A stretch of 64,000 nt of DNA from Cristatella mucedo (Eukaryota > Bryozoa > Phylactolaemata > Cristatellidae), in the NCBI GenBank assembly GCA_009760855.2, contig WPIO01000001.1:18169001-18233000 (forward strand), written 5' to 3'. The notes beneath the pieces are model-generated. The model saw only the letters and a program-made list of their open reading frames with translations. It had not been told where the DNA came from and did not search any database. Below are positions 1-13,602 of the stretch, one piece after another; the first letter of the stretch is position 1, and the number at the start of each line of letters is the position of its first letter. Made by a program: the position numbers and the translations under genes.

Positions 1-105
1 GAATCCTGTGGTGAGCTTTATCCTTTATCGCCGCTGCAAGCGGTGGTGATAGCGGTTAAGACTCTTCTGTTGCTATAAAAAAAGAGGCTGCTGAATCAGC
101 GCAGT
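1..105 (+). repeat. SINE-A 3' part (tRNA-derived)
   Basis: The window opens inside a short interspersed repeat. The stretch beginning gaatcctg is the end of a tRNA-type B box, followed by the body 'cgctgcaagcggtggtgata' and 'aaagaggctg'. The same body recurs at 7115-7285, 26870-27040 (reverse) and 28189-28367. The A box lies before base 1. Confidence 0.7.
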
Positions 106-1540
106 GTCTTTGTTTTTACACGCACACCGTAGCCGAAATATAACTGATATTTTCTAAAATTCCGCTGATAACAAGAGCGCGTACGTTTGAACTAGGGATT
201 TTGATGAGGCTAAATTTTCAGAGTAGTCCTCCAACCGTAGGAGGGTGACTAGGCTGGCAGAGCCCTATCTCGTATACCTACCACTGCACGGATGCATGGT
301 TCGGCCATTTCACCGAAAATCCTTGTTACGCCCATGCAGCGTTGCATACTATTTTTTCGCGGGGACTTAACAGCGATCTTGAAAGGCTTCGTAAAAGGTC
401 AGGAAATTTTCTTCAAAATCTTCACAGAAAACAGCTCTTAGGCCCCTCTAAAAACTTGCTATTTTAATCCCTATAGTTAAGTTAAATGTTTAGTTTTAGC
501 TATTAGCTTAACTCTTTTTTGAAGAACTTGTAGCTTCATGCGAAGGGCAAGCCACCCGGACGCGTCTTCCGACACGCGAAAAAGAAATTCACACATCCGG
601 AGTCTGGAGAGCCTGAGGTAATGCGCAGAAAGCGCGCCGCTCGGTCGGCAGCCACCTCTTTAGGTCTGTCAAAAATAGTCACCTCCTAAATAACAACTCG
701 TGCTGCTGCTGCAATGCCCCACGATTACCAACTACGAGCTTCACAGCTACAGGCGATTACGAATTTGGAGCTTGGCCACTCAATTATGATAATAGACCCA
801 ATTACGAGAAATCCGCTAAAGGCTAAGGCTTATGACCAACGCGATTTATGTTTTTATATGACGAAGACTATAGAATGATTTAAGACCTGGCAGTTGTATA
901 AGGCGCGGTCCTGACCGCAGTCGCTCTCTTGGAGGAACGATCTGGCGGTCGGTGAGTCCTAGCTCTGAGCGCGTGCTGCTCTAAGCCTGTAAATAAGTCT
1001 GTTGGAGGTCACCTGCTGTCGTATCAGCCATAAGATATCACCCAGAGATGCACTTTAGCAACTTAAAAATGTGTTGTCGCGAGAGCCCTCTACTGCAATC
1101 AGAAGGCGCGCCGTCCGAAATCCACTTAAAAAGAAACACGTCTGAAAAGGGAACTTTAAACTAAAACTAAAAAGAAAACTTAGACGACCCTCATGTTTCG
1201 CGCTGAAGGCAAGCCACCCGATCGGCAGGTTTATCCTTCTCAGACCCGTTTAGATAGGATTGAACCCATCAGAAGCTCTGAAAGGACGATAGTCTCCGTG
1301 TAAGAAGAAAGATTAGCCCTTCGGAGTGTGAGCCTGAGCGTGCATCCCGAACGCACGATGTGCTAGCTAGCGTCCATAGCGTCCATTTTAGCTCCAGGGA
1401 AAAATAGGCGAATCTTTGCCGATAGATATCTTCGGCGAAATATCATATAAATATTTATATATTATATAAAATATATTTGCCGATAGATATCTTTGGCGAG
1501 CCGCCCAACAACGCCTATAGCGCCTACCTTCCAGCTTAGA
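106..1540. other. no recognised gene
   Basis: Intergenic DNA of mixed composition. I find no long reading frame, RNA gene or repeat shared with the rest of the window. The AT-rich patch at about 1440-1480 contains short runs of tata. Confidence 0.5.
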
Positions 1541-1870
1541 AGTAATAGTAACAATAATGAGAAGAAGTTTATATAGAGCCATCAGAGAACTTAATATCTT
1601 TCTAGAAATATTAAAGATAATAAAAGTGCATTTGTATAGCAGCCCACGAGAACTGAATCTCTTTCTAGGCTCTTTGCAGATGCTATATAGAAAGCATTAC
1701 CGAATGATTGGTGGTAAAATCACCGAGCAGCAAACGCATTGTAAGCAGGTATACGCACACGCAAATATTAAAGATCCGCCACATGCTGTAATAAACAGGT
1801 GCGTTTAATGCTGCACATGAAGTATTTCAAGACGGTTATTGATAACATGAACAGTGTCAAGGCGCATGGC
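1541..1870 (-). repeat. LINE-A 3'-end fragments (two)
   Basis: Two decayed copies of the reverse-complemented LINE-A tail ('agagaacttaatatctttct' type, then the region preceding it), the second beginning near 1625. They contain no usable coding sequence. Matching intact tails lie at 47830-47905 and 53002-53080. Confidence 0.6.
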
Positions 1871-3400
1871 CCGCACGCAGAGTTCAACGCAAACGGATCG
1901 AGTAAATGCAGCGGAATGGACCGGATGCGTTTCCAGCTTCCCTCCAAATGCGCTCCAGTCAGCGGAAGTCGGTGGCCACCTGGAAATCGCCATTGGATGA
2001 TTTCCAGGCGGCCACGAAGACGGAGGGCAGCGAAGGGCGGACTTTTTCTGGCAAAGAGGGGCCTTAAACTGTTGCAGCGATTTGGTTGGGAGCCGCTAAG
2101 CCCGACCCTGTCGGACACACCTTTGGCGGTACGTTAGCCAGCCTCTTCCCCTGGCCACCTCCCCCCAGCTGGCCCCCTCTCTACGCCCTCGCATATGCGT
2201 TATCGTTGGCTTGATTGCAGCAAAAGCAGACGCTCTGCTTTCGACTGTCGAGATAGGCGGGCCCTACAGTCAGTTTACAGTGCAGTGGCAGCCTCTGCTG
2301 GCTAGTTTGCGATAGGTGGATGCCGGAAGTACCAAGACTCAATCCGCGAACTTGCCATGGCGGATGCGGCAGATGCGACATTACCGAAAATATACAGCAC
2401 AACTTTCGAAGTATCACGAGCAGAGACGAAGCTAGGGAAGGCGTGGCAGCTGCCATCCCTGCCACGCCTTCCCTGGCTTCGTAGGTAGGGAGCCGAGTCC
2501 GACACCCGGTCGGGCCGCCAGCGGCCTACCTGACATGCCATGTTGGCGTCATTTCGGCCAGGTTTCGCTTGCCGCAGGCGCTGAGGAGGGCGCGCCCTCC
2601 CCAGATCCCCGCTCCACCTCGGCGCTCCAATCCTGGCTGAGCGTCCGATTGCGAGCGAGGCGCTTCTGAGCATTCTATACTATATCATACGGCTTCTGAA
2701 CCAGGCGTCGACTGCGCCGCCTACCGTTCATTCGGATGAACCGGCAAACGTCAGGCCCACCTTCGGCGTGGTATGCTTCGCCGGTGGTCCACGAGCCTGG
2801 TGGAGTCAGGCCTCTACCAGCGGCAAGAAAAGTGTGCTACTGGCGGCCGCTGCGCCGGCGTCCGTTTTTTTAGTTAGCGTCTTGGTATAAACGGTGGGGC
2901 GGGGGGGGGGTCACCATTGCGTACTAAACAAACTGACTTGATGGGCGGCTTTGTTTGTCGAGGCGGCCAACGACCAGCCGTGCTGTAGCCGACCCATTCA
3001 CAGCCTTTTACTAATCTATTCGCTTCCCGAGTGCACTAAAGAGAGCGAGATCCGTCGGTACTCTGACTTACTAGTCAGTTCTCGTTCGCTAATAGTGTCG
3101 CACCTTTGGGATGCACCCGTGCAGACAGTACACTTTAAACTGCACCGGCTTATCCGTTTGCGGTCAACACTACCTTTCGCGGTGGGGGCGGAGTGAATTC
3201 ATTCGGGTGTTCTCGTTGGCTTCGCAATCCGCCTACACTTTTAGCCACTGCGGCTAGCTCGCTGTTGGAAGATGTAGCTGTAGAGAGCTTCGAGTTGGCA
3301 TTGCAAGCGCCATTGCCTAGTTTCGTTGGAAAAGGACGAAGCGTAGCGGAGGGCGGTTCTACCTGCGGTGGCTCGCTGAGCCTTGGTAGCAATTAAATGC
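1871..3400. other. no recognised gene; contains a hairpin
   Basis: Mixed-composition sequence with no frame I can assign. It includes a 23-bp imperfect inverted repeat at 2427-2481, listed separately, and a short G run at 2902-2910. Confidence 0.45.
2427..2481. repeat. inverted repeat, 23-bp arms
   Basis: Arms 2427-2449 and 2459-2481 are reverse complements with one mismatch, around a 9-nt loop. If transcribed this would fold into a strong hairpin. No gene nearby explains it. Confidence 0.8.
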
Positions 3401-3402
3401 AT

Positions 3403-6400
3403 GTCCGTCTGTAACTCCACAAAAACTCCGTGGGTGTTACGTATAAGAGTTTTGGATAGCACACTCGCAGCCTTAGCGGCTTTCGGTACGCATTCGGTAG
3501 CCAACAGACTTCATCTCACGCAACAAAGAGAAAGTGGGAAGCATAGCAGAGTCAAGAGAACAGTTAAGGTAATAATAATAATAATAATAATGCACTTGAT
3601 AAAGCACCCCCAGAGAGCACAATCTCATTCCAGGGTATGGAAGTAGCAGCTCTGGATTAAAAGAATATGCCGTAGTCGGCAGCAGGAGAGTAGCTGTCAT
3701 TGGGTAGGAATCGCGGAAGTGAGTTCCACAGTCTCGGACGTGCAGAGCAGATGCTTCTGTCACCAATAGTCTTTAAGCGGGGGAATGGAGCAGCTAATTA
3801 ATTATCTATACAGGACCTAAGGGCACAAAGAGGCTGAAACTGGTGCAGCAGTTCGGCCAGGTTTGAAGGAGCCCAGCCATGACGGCCTTCCGGGTCAGCC
3901 AAAGAACTTTGCTCTGTATCCGCTGATCAACAGGCTGCCATCCAAGCTCTTTCAGCAAAGGCGACACGTGTTCAAACCTCTGGGATTTGTAATCTAGGCC
4001 TTCATCCTTATTCATCTCCAGCTGTAGTGGCCTGGTGGCTTTTTTCGGTAGCCCAGCCAAAAGAGAATTGCAATACTCTAACCGAGACAGAAATAAGGAG
4101 CCAATTTAATTCTTTGCAAGCCACCATAGAAGACAATTCCTGACCTTAGAGATCGGGCGTGATGGCTAGCTGTGGGAATAGTTTTTTAACGAAGCTTTAA
4201 AAAATTAGGCAGCTCTCAAAGACGCCACCTAAATTCCGAGTACACGATGATGGTCGCACAACAGAACTGCCTATTAGAAAACCAAATCTTTCTAGTCCAG
4301 CCACACGCTCGGGACGTCCTGTGAGCAACAGTTCCGTTTCATTGTCGTTTAGTTTAAGGAAATTGGCCGACATCCTAGATGGAATGTCTTCAAGGCAAGC
4401 ATTCTGTTTAGCAGTCGCTATAGCATATTCCGACGGTTTGAATGACAAATACAGCTGAGTAGCATCAGCATACAAGCGATGGCCTATTCCATGGGCCTTA
4501 ATCACCTTTCCCAGAGGTTGAGTATAAATAGAGAGCAGCAGCTGACCGAGGACGGACCCTTTAGTGGACTCCACAGGTGACTGGTCTAGTGGATGAGACC
4601 TGACCCAACACGACACGGATTGAACACGATCGGACAAGTACGATTTAAACCATGCCAATACCTTGTCTGCCAGACCGATCGTTGTTCTCAATCTTTCAAA
4701 TAGGATATCGGGATAAATAGTATCGAAAGCTGCTGATAGAGCTAGAAAAGCTAAGGCAGTGACATTCCCGTCACCCTTGCTGCATAGAATGTCACTAGTT
4801 ACACGGAGAAAAGCAGTTTCAGTGGAGTGCTACCGCTTAAACTCTGATGTAAACTTTTCTGAAATAGCATTCTTTTTAATATGTGCTACCACCTGCTTAG
4901 CAACTGGGCGATAGTTTGTAAAGACCTCGGTATCTAAAGTATTGGTTTAACGATGGCTGATTTGAAGGACTAGAGTACAATCTCTTTTCCCAGAGAAGCA
5001 TTAGCAATCACGATTATAGCTGGGCTATGTTTGTCTGCCAGCGAAGACCATGGATATAATGGTGGTTCAGGTTCTATCTCAGTGGGAGACTCCAGAGGAT
5101 TGACGTGAATGGACAAAGATTATCTGAAGTACCTCTGAAATATGGGGTACCTCAGGGCTCCGTGCTAGGTCCGGTTCTTTCCACGGTTTATACTCTCCCT
5201 CTTGCTGACGTGATTGCCAAGCACAATCTAGGCTTTCACTTTTATGCAGATGACACTCAGTTGCATCTTTGCTTTGATCCCTCCCAGCCTTTGAGCACCT
5301 CAAATTCTCTCAACTCACTTGCTGGATGCATTGATGACATCCGCACATGGATGGCAGCAAATTTTCTAAAAATGAACGATGATAAAACTAACTTACTAGT
5401 TATGGGAAAACCCAGTGTGATTCACAAATTAGAAAGGCTGGCGCTCAAAATTGGCTCTGCCAGCATATCCCCTGTTGAATCAGCTCGAAATCTAGGTGTT
5501 ATATTCCAAAGTGACTTCTCATTAGACGACCACATCAGCTCCACAGTCAAATCCGCCTATTTTCAGCTTCATAACATTGCTAAAACTCGGGCTTGTTTAG
5601 TTAGGATATCACATCTAAGTTGGTCCATGCATTCGTGACATCCCGTCTCGACTTCTGCAACTCACTGCTTACTGGCCTACCAGCATGTGCAATCAGGCGA
5701 TTGCAGCTGGTGCAAAACTCTGCAGCTAGGCTTGTCTGTCGTGAGCGTCGCAGTTGCCACATTACTCCACTTCTCGCCGACCTGCACTGGCTACCAGTGA
5801 GGCAACGGATTGACTTCGAGGTTTTGTCGCTCACTTTTAGGTCCCTTCATTCTTTGGCTCCAGCCTATCTCTCAGATACACTCCTCCATCAGGCCAAGCA
5901 TCGTACCACCTGCTTTTCGGAATCCAACAGTCTACAAATACCTCGTACAAACCTCAAATCGTTTGGAGACCGTGCATTTAGTTCGTATGCTCCCAAAGCC
6001 TGGAACTCCCTCCCGACCTGCATCAGCATATCCCCTGACCTGACCACATTTGAACTTAAAAACACCTATTTAGGACAGCATTTAGTGGGTCCCCGTGATT
6101 CGTCCTTGATGTGCTTATGCGTGCTGACACTGTGCATGCTGCCACTAACCACATTCGCATGCTGACCCTGTGCATGTCACCCCTAACCATGTTATTCATT
6201 TTGTTTGTTTATCAAGCATGTTTGTACCCACCATTCAATTGCATTTCCCTTTGCAGCAAATGTAAAGCGCCTAGAGAGAGAGATTGAGTTCTCTGTGGGC
6301 GCTTTATCAAGTGCATTATTATTATTATTATAGGGCCTTCAGGAGACGGGCTCTTTTAACATAGATCTTATGAAGGTAGCCTGGCAATATGCAGAAACCT

Positions 6401-7085
6401 GGGAAATCTTATAAGGAAAGTCACGGCTTGCGATTCAGCAATAGATTTAGTCGGAGGGGGCTTTATGAAGCACGAATGTGCACGATATTTTCTGTGAAGA
6501 AGGCTGAAAAACCTTCTTCCGAGTCGTTAATGTCTGAGGAGTGAGACCTCTCAGCATTGGCCAGCAAATTGTTTACCGTCTTATAAATTTGTTTTGGGTC
6601 TGAGTGGCCGGAGTTGAGTTTTAGAGTGAAAAGGAAGCCCTAGCTTTTCCAACCTTCCTAGTGTAGGCTTGAATGAAGTCTTTAAAATTGACTAGATCTT
6701 CATCAGACCCATGCTTCTTAAAATGGCGTTCAAGCCTGTGCTAAATACGGCACATCTTTTGAAGTTTTCTCGTAAATTGAATGGACTCTCCACGACTCGG
6801 TACACGGACAGAATGTACAGATGCATGCTTCTCAAGAGCACTCCTAAGTGCCATGTTCACTGCATCAGTTAGGGTATCAAGGCTGTCGGTCAAGTCTGGG
6901 TGCAGATCAAGAAGACCTGCCTTATTTACAGATTTCAAAAATGTGTTTTGGTCAATGCTTTTTAAGTTACGTCGCTGGACGAACTCAACGTTACCCTGTA
7001 TGTACAACGAACGTGACAGGTACAGTAAACGAAACTGAAGAATGATGCGGGAGGGTCTGCGGGCATACAGCAAGGTCAGCGGGGC
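3403..7085 (-). mobile_element. LINE-B, CR1-like retrotransposon, interrupted
   Basis: A degenerate non-LTR retrotransposon on the minus strand. The reverse transcriptase is seen at 4691-4197: it has LADKVLAWFKSYLSD, a GSVLGQLLLSIY motif B-like stretch, and YADATQLY where a working enzyme has YADD, so one catalytic Asp is lost. The segment 7073-6741 encodes the linker between endonuclease and RT. The 3' part (about 3403-4110) is matched by a second copy at 62690-63335. A LINE-A copy (5052-6331, plus strand) is inserted between the linker and RT portions. A short LINE-A tail with (AAT)n lies at 3572-3640. Confidence 0.7.
5052..6331 (+). mobile_element. LINE-A copy (CR1/L2-like), 5' truncated
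   Basis: Non-LTR retrotransposon fragment carrying the C-terminal half of RT and the thumb region. Visible motifs are YGVPQGSVLGP and YADDTQLHL (catalytic YADD intact) in the frame 5105-5638. The coding then shifts to the frame of 5620-6165 ([40 protein letters not shown]). It ends in a 3' UTR and a (TTA)n tail at about 6316-6331. The frameshift near 5610 makes it inactive. It sits inside LINE-B. Confidence 0.85.
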
Positions 7086-7104
7086 AGATATCCTTTGTGA
7101 TAAT

Positions 7105-7285
7105 GAGATCTCGAAGCCATGATGGCGGACTAGGTAAGGTGGTTGCTTAACATGATCTCGGTCCCGAGGTCGTGGATTTGAATCAGTTCGGTGGGCGATC
7201 CTTTATTGCCGGTGCAAGCGGTGGCGATAGCCGTCAAGGCTCTACTATCGCTATACAAAAGAAGCTGTTAAAGCAGCTAGTAGTT
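7105..7285 (+). repeat. SINE-A copy
   Basis: tRNA-derived SINE with an A-box-like stretch around 'gactaggtaaggtggttgc', a degenerate B box (gatttgaatc) and the family body 'ggtgcaagcggtggcgatag'. Compared with the better copy at 28189-28367 it has several substitutions. Confidence 0.7.
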
Positions 7286-9225
<1,940 letters not shown>

Positions 9226-12109
9226 GGGAAAGCTGACGCCCCCTCCTGTTGGCACATAGCGATACCGATACGCAGCAGCAGCGAGGTGTGGCCTTCGAGA
9301 ACGAAAGCGAACGCCAATCTCGATGGCGATACATCAAGGAGGGTCTCTCGAGACAACATTGCCGCGCATGCAAGTTTGCCACTGGACTGAGCACACGTGA
9401 CAGAGCCTCTCGGGTCCGATATCGGCTCCGAGCTCCGACGTTCTGCCGGTGCTCAGGGCTAGAGCATCGGCCACCACACGATGATCAAGCTAACCATGGA
9501 GTCGAACCCTTCTGGTGTCGAATGCTTTCAGACTCAAATGTTTCAAACATGCGCAAGGCTTGATTGCCGTCCTGGAGCGTCTTTCGACTCTGTATGTCCA
9601 TGGTTGAAACGCTTTTTTTCACGGACTGAAGAATACGAGGTGAGCGAACTCTCCAATCAGCAGCTCGTGCAGGCAAGCGATGACAATACTGCTGAGGCCA
9701 ATAAGAGGATGCTGGCTCGTCGCCTACTTCGGCTGAATGAAGCTTGCTTGCCCCGGCGCCTGCTTCCAATCGCTCGATGCACGAGTCGATCCTATGGCCG
9801 AGATCAGATTTTTATTTTCCGCGGAGCGATCGGAATACGAAGCCGATTCTCTCGGTCTCCCTTGGCCTTGACCTCGCGATTCAATAATTAGGACAGCAAT
9901 CGGCGCAAGCCGCACGCGGCGCCACTGACGCGGTGCCGGGGAGAGACGGAGGCCAAGCACGACTCCCTTGTTCTTCGCGAATGGAGGGATGCAGTGCTTC
10001 TCGCCGGGTGCAGTCAACGAGGGGTGGGGGGGCCGTGGCGCGGGCAGTGTGAGAGCTCGCGTCTTTTCGGGCCACTTACAGGATGTTCAGTCATCTTGGG
10101 CCTACCGTTAGATGGCAGCACCCTTGCCAGCGCATCGGCGCTTTCGCCCACGCGCCAGCCAGTTGTCGAGCAGGGCAGTGTGTTCGTGCGGCGAGCTCGC
10201 CATCATTGCTTTGGCCACGCCGTCGGAGCTTGTCTCAAAGCCCAAACGTCGAAGGCGTTTGTCGGGTAGATTGGTGGGTCAGCAAAGCGGCAGCCGGCGC
10301 TCGGCTGCTGCTGCGGCGGCGGCGGCGGGGCCGCAGCCGCAGCCGCCGCAGCCGCCGTCGGCTCTATCGAGTGGGGCCGCCGCCGCCGCCGCGCCGCCTC
10401 TCTAGGAGCTGCACGAGCTGCATCCGCTGTCCGCGGCCATTGTTCGGCTACCGGAGACTGCAAATTAGCCGCCATTTACCGGGCGGCGCGGAATCGAAGT
10501 CGACCGTTGGCGGCGATCTATATGACTCTGACATCTCCGGCCAGCCTTCCACCGCCACCGCAGCCTGCCCGCGTGGCCGAGGCAGCGACGCGGCAAGACG
10601 GACCAGCCAGCTTGAGCGTCGCCGTGTTTTTTTGGTCAGGCGCCGTTGCAAATTGGTGGGGCGTCCCGCCCAAGTGGCCTTGAAGATGGGCCCTCTTGTG
10701 CACTGCAAGCCGTCCTGCTCCCATACAAACTCCGTAATGGCGCCGCTGTAATGAAGGGGAAAGCTAGAAGACCGTGCGGGGCTCAGCGCCCAGGGATCTG
10801 AAGCAAACCGCGGCTGCTCAGACCGGAGATGTTCCGTTTCCATAACGACCCCCCATCCGAACGACACGAATTTATCCTGCCAGCTTTGCTCTGCGCCCAC
10901 TCTCGATCCTGCGGGTTCACAAGAGGCGGCCAAATGCAAACATTGGACGGACAGGCATTCGACGGGTTGCCGTCCAATGCCCGGCGCGAGCGAGCGCAGG
11001 CAGACGGCGGATTCTGTCGGCTAGTTGCTTCGCTGTAAAAGAAATATCAGCAGCAATCCTTGCAGTTTAGTCCAAACGCTTCTTCCGAACGAGAGTCGGT
11101 CGCGACTTCTCTGCAAGGCCTCTTTAAAGAACGCGAATTGCAAGTTGCGATTGCAAGTTTGAATTGTGCAAGCTTAAATTTGCAAGATTGAAGTTGCAAT
11201 TGCGAATTTTAAGAACGCGAATTGCTAGTCAAGCTTCGCTAGAGCTCGCTAGCGTCGGCTCTCGTCGCTATCTGTCCTTGGCTTCTTCTTCGGTCCCTTT
11301 GTCCGCCGATGTCACCCCTGGCAGCGTTCTCGACAGTCTCCGCGACTAGTCATTCATTCTCTTCCACTGCGCTCTGCAGGGCGCCGAGAAATTCTATTCA
11401 GCCCGCGGTGGTGGGTTCTGGGTAGTGTGCCTGGGTCGAAGCAGCCGTCGTTCGGTCTAGTGCAGGCCGCCGCTCCGTATGCCCTTTCGCTGTGTAGCGC
11501 TGCCAGACCGGCTAGGTCGCCAAGTCTCGCCGCCGCTGCACAGAGACGCGAAATCCGAGCGCCTCTGTGCAGCCTGGCTCCAGGTCTAGCATATACCGCA
11601 CGCTGCCGGATGGCGACAGTCTCGGTGCAAGTGGGCGGCAGCCTGGGTGGAGGGGACAGGAGGGGATACAGCAATTGCAGTGGCCGCGTTATCATGCCCC
11701 CTCTAGCTGGCCGATGCAGCGAGCACGGGGAGGGGGGCGCGGCATATCCGCGGTCAATCCGCACCGGCAGCGCCTGCCCACTGCACCAGCTGGCTGCCAG
11801 GCAGGCCCGTCCAGACGGTGGGTGGGGGGAAGTGTAAGCAGATCGGACATCCGGCTAAGGGTGGGTGTGGGGATCGCGAGATCGATGGGGGGGATCGCAG
11901 GTTTCCAATAGCCCACCCCCTCGGATACCAGCCAGCGCCCTCTTGCACGCTCCAGGACAGAAAAGGGTCCCAGGAGGAGGCTTTCAGCTTTCATCAAAAT
12001 GCGCAGTCCACGCCAGGCTGTGAGACCTCGAGATGTTTGGCCTCGAGGCGGCGGTGCAGCTGAGCCAACTCGTCAGCACTACGCGACCGAAGAGCGCGAC
12101 CGCCCACAT

Positions 12110-12150
<41 letters not shown>

Positions 12151-13189
12151 CTGCTCCCCCGCCACCCTCCAGATCCACAGGTGCGGCCCCGCGACTCGTG
12201 TACCGGCCACTGGCGGCCGACGCGAGTTCTTCCGGTTCCGCTCTGCAACGTCGAGCAATTTGAAACTACCGCGCACAATAGTCGCAATCGCCGAGCCGCC
12301 GTTCGACGCCGGTCGCGCGCGCGCCTGCGAGCGGCGCCGTCGCGTCGCGCGGCTCGATAGCTGCGCGCCGTCAACCCGTCGGCGCCGCCTCCATAGTGAG
12401 TCGGGTTAGCATTGGCGCCGCCGCCGCCGCCGGCAACCGGCAGCTGTCGGGCGACCGAGGCGACCGTTTCTCACCGGCTCTCGGCCGTCGCCGCGAGAGC
12501 GTGCGCCGCGCGCGCCGCAACTCGCGGCGCCGGCTTTCTGGACGAGCAGCACTTTTGGAGTAGACAACCTGTCCAGCCCATCCGCTAATGAAGGAGGGGG
12601 GGGGGGTCGCTGCGTGCCATCTTAGATAACAATGGCGGTGAAGCCGGTGCGTCGCAACAGCATTGTCTGCCGGGCGGAGCGTCGGCGCCGCGGCCGCCCG
12701 GCTTCACCGCCAAGTGCTCGCCTCGGTCCGTCCGCGCCGGCCCCCGCCGACGTTAGGCGGCGAGTGGCATTCGTTCGATGGACACTCGAAGAGGCAATTA
12801 GGATTTTAGGGTCCGGATCGCGCGCACCCCTCTTGCGCGTCGCTCGCCCCTCCTTCGGTCCCCTTCGAGGGTCCGCCGTCTCGCGAGCCCGGTCTAGCCG
12901 TCTACCCTCCCGCCTGTTTCTTTGCCGGAAGCGGCGGCGGCGGTTTTGGGTCGGTCGGTCGTTGAGTCAGGGCTCGCGTGCCCGCCCCCCCCCCCCCCGC
13001 GCTCGGGACGTGCTGCCGTCAAACAGGACTCGGCTGCGTTCCGACTGCTCAGCTGCCCGCGCCGCACGCGCGCCGCTACCGGGCTCGAGTTTCGCGAGCG
13101 CGGCCTCCCTCGCGCCGAACTGCTGCTGTTACGTAACGAAGCGCGGCCGCCATCGCCGTCGCCAACATTAGCTGAGACGTACGTCGTCA
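9226..13189. other. GC-rich sequence upstream of Dlx, no gene called
   Basis: CpG-rich DNA with GCC/GGC runs (10310-10400, 12110-12150). I recognise no conserved protein in any frame. It may hold regulatory sequence for the Dlx gene or unannotated 5' exons, but nothing shows this directly. Confidence 0.4.
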
Positions 13190-13265
13190 CGTGCTCGACG
13201 ACCAATCGTCAGTCGCGGGGTGTGGTCGAACCGCCGTGCGTATAAAAACCGAGCGGTGGCAGTCG
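13189..13265 (+). promoter_or_regulatory. Dlx core promoter (TATA, CCAAT, E-box)
   Basis: A consensus TATA box (tataaaaa) at 13241-13248 lies 90-97 bases before the Dlx start codon. A CCAAT motif occurs at 13202-13206 and a CACGTG E-box at about 13189-13194. Transcription would start near 13270, giving a roughly 70-nt leader with no upstream ATG. The TATA box is clear; the other two motifs are short and could be chance. Confidence 0.6.
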
Positions 13266-13337
13266 ACGCACGACACTTGCGAGCCGCGCGTTCTCACGTG
13301 TCACGAGTCGCTCGAAGTTTACGCGTCCAAGGCAACT

Positions 13338-13602
13338 ATGGATCTGCAGCACAGCGGGATGAGCGGGCTGAACGCTTTCGGAGGAATGCGCGGACACGCG
13401 TACTGCGCCCCGTCCGCGCCGCCGCCGCCGCCGCCACCGTCGGCGTCCGCTGCGGATTTCTATGGGCCGCCGTCGCAGTCGCGAGCCATCTACTACCCAT
13501 CTGCAATGGCGCAGTACGGACCTCCGGCTCATCACTTCGGCAACGTGTACTCGACGCCCTACAGCGCTCCGGCCCCCGCGGCGGCGGCGGCTCGCGGCGA
13601 CG
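13338..13602 (+). CDS. Dlx: Dlx exon 1
   Basis: Encodes residues 1-88 plus one base. It is rich in Gly, Pro, Ala and Tyr, with a run of seven Pro. It ends GGC GAC G before gtgagt. Confidence 0.9.
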
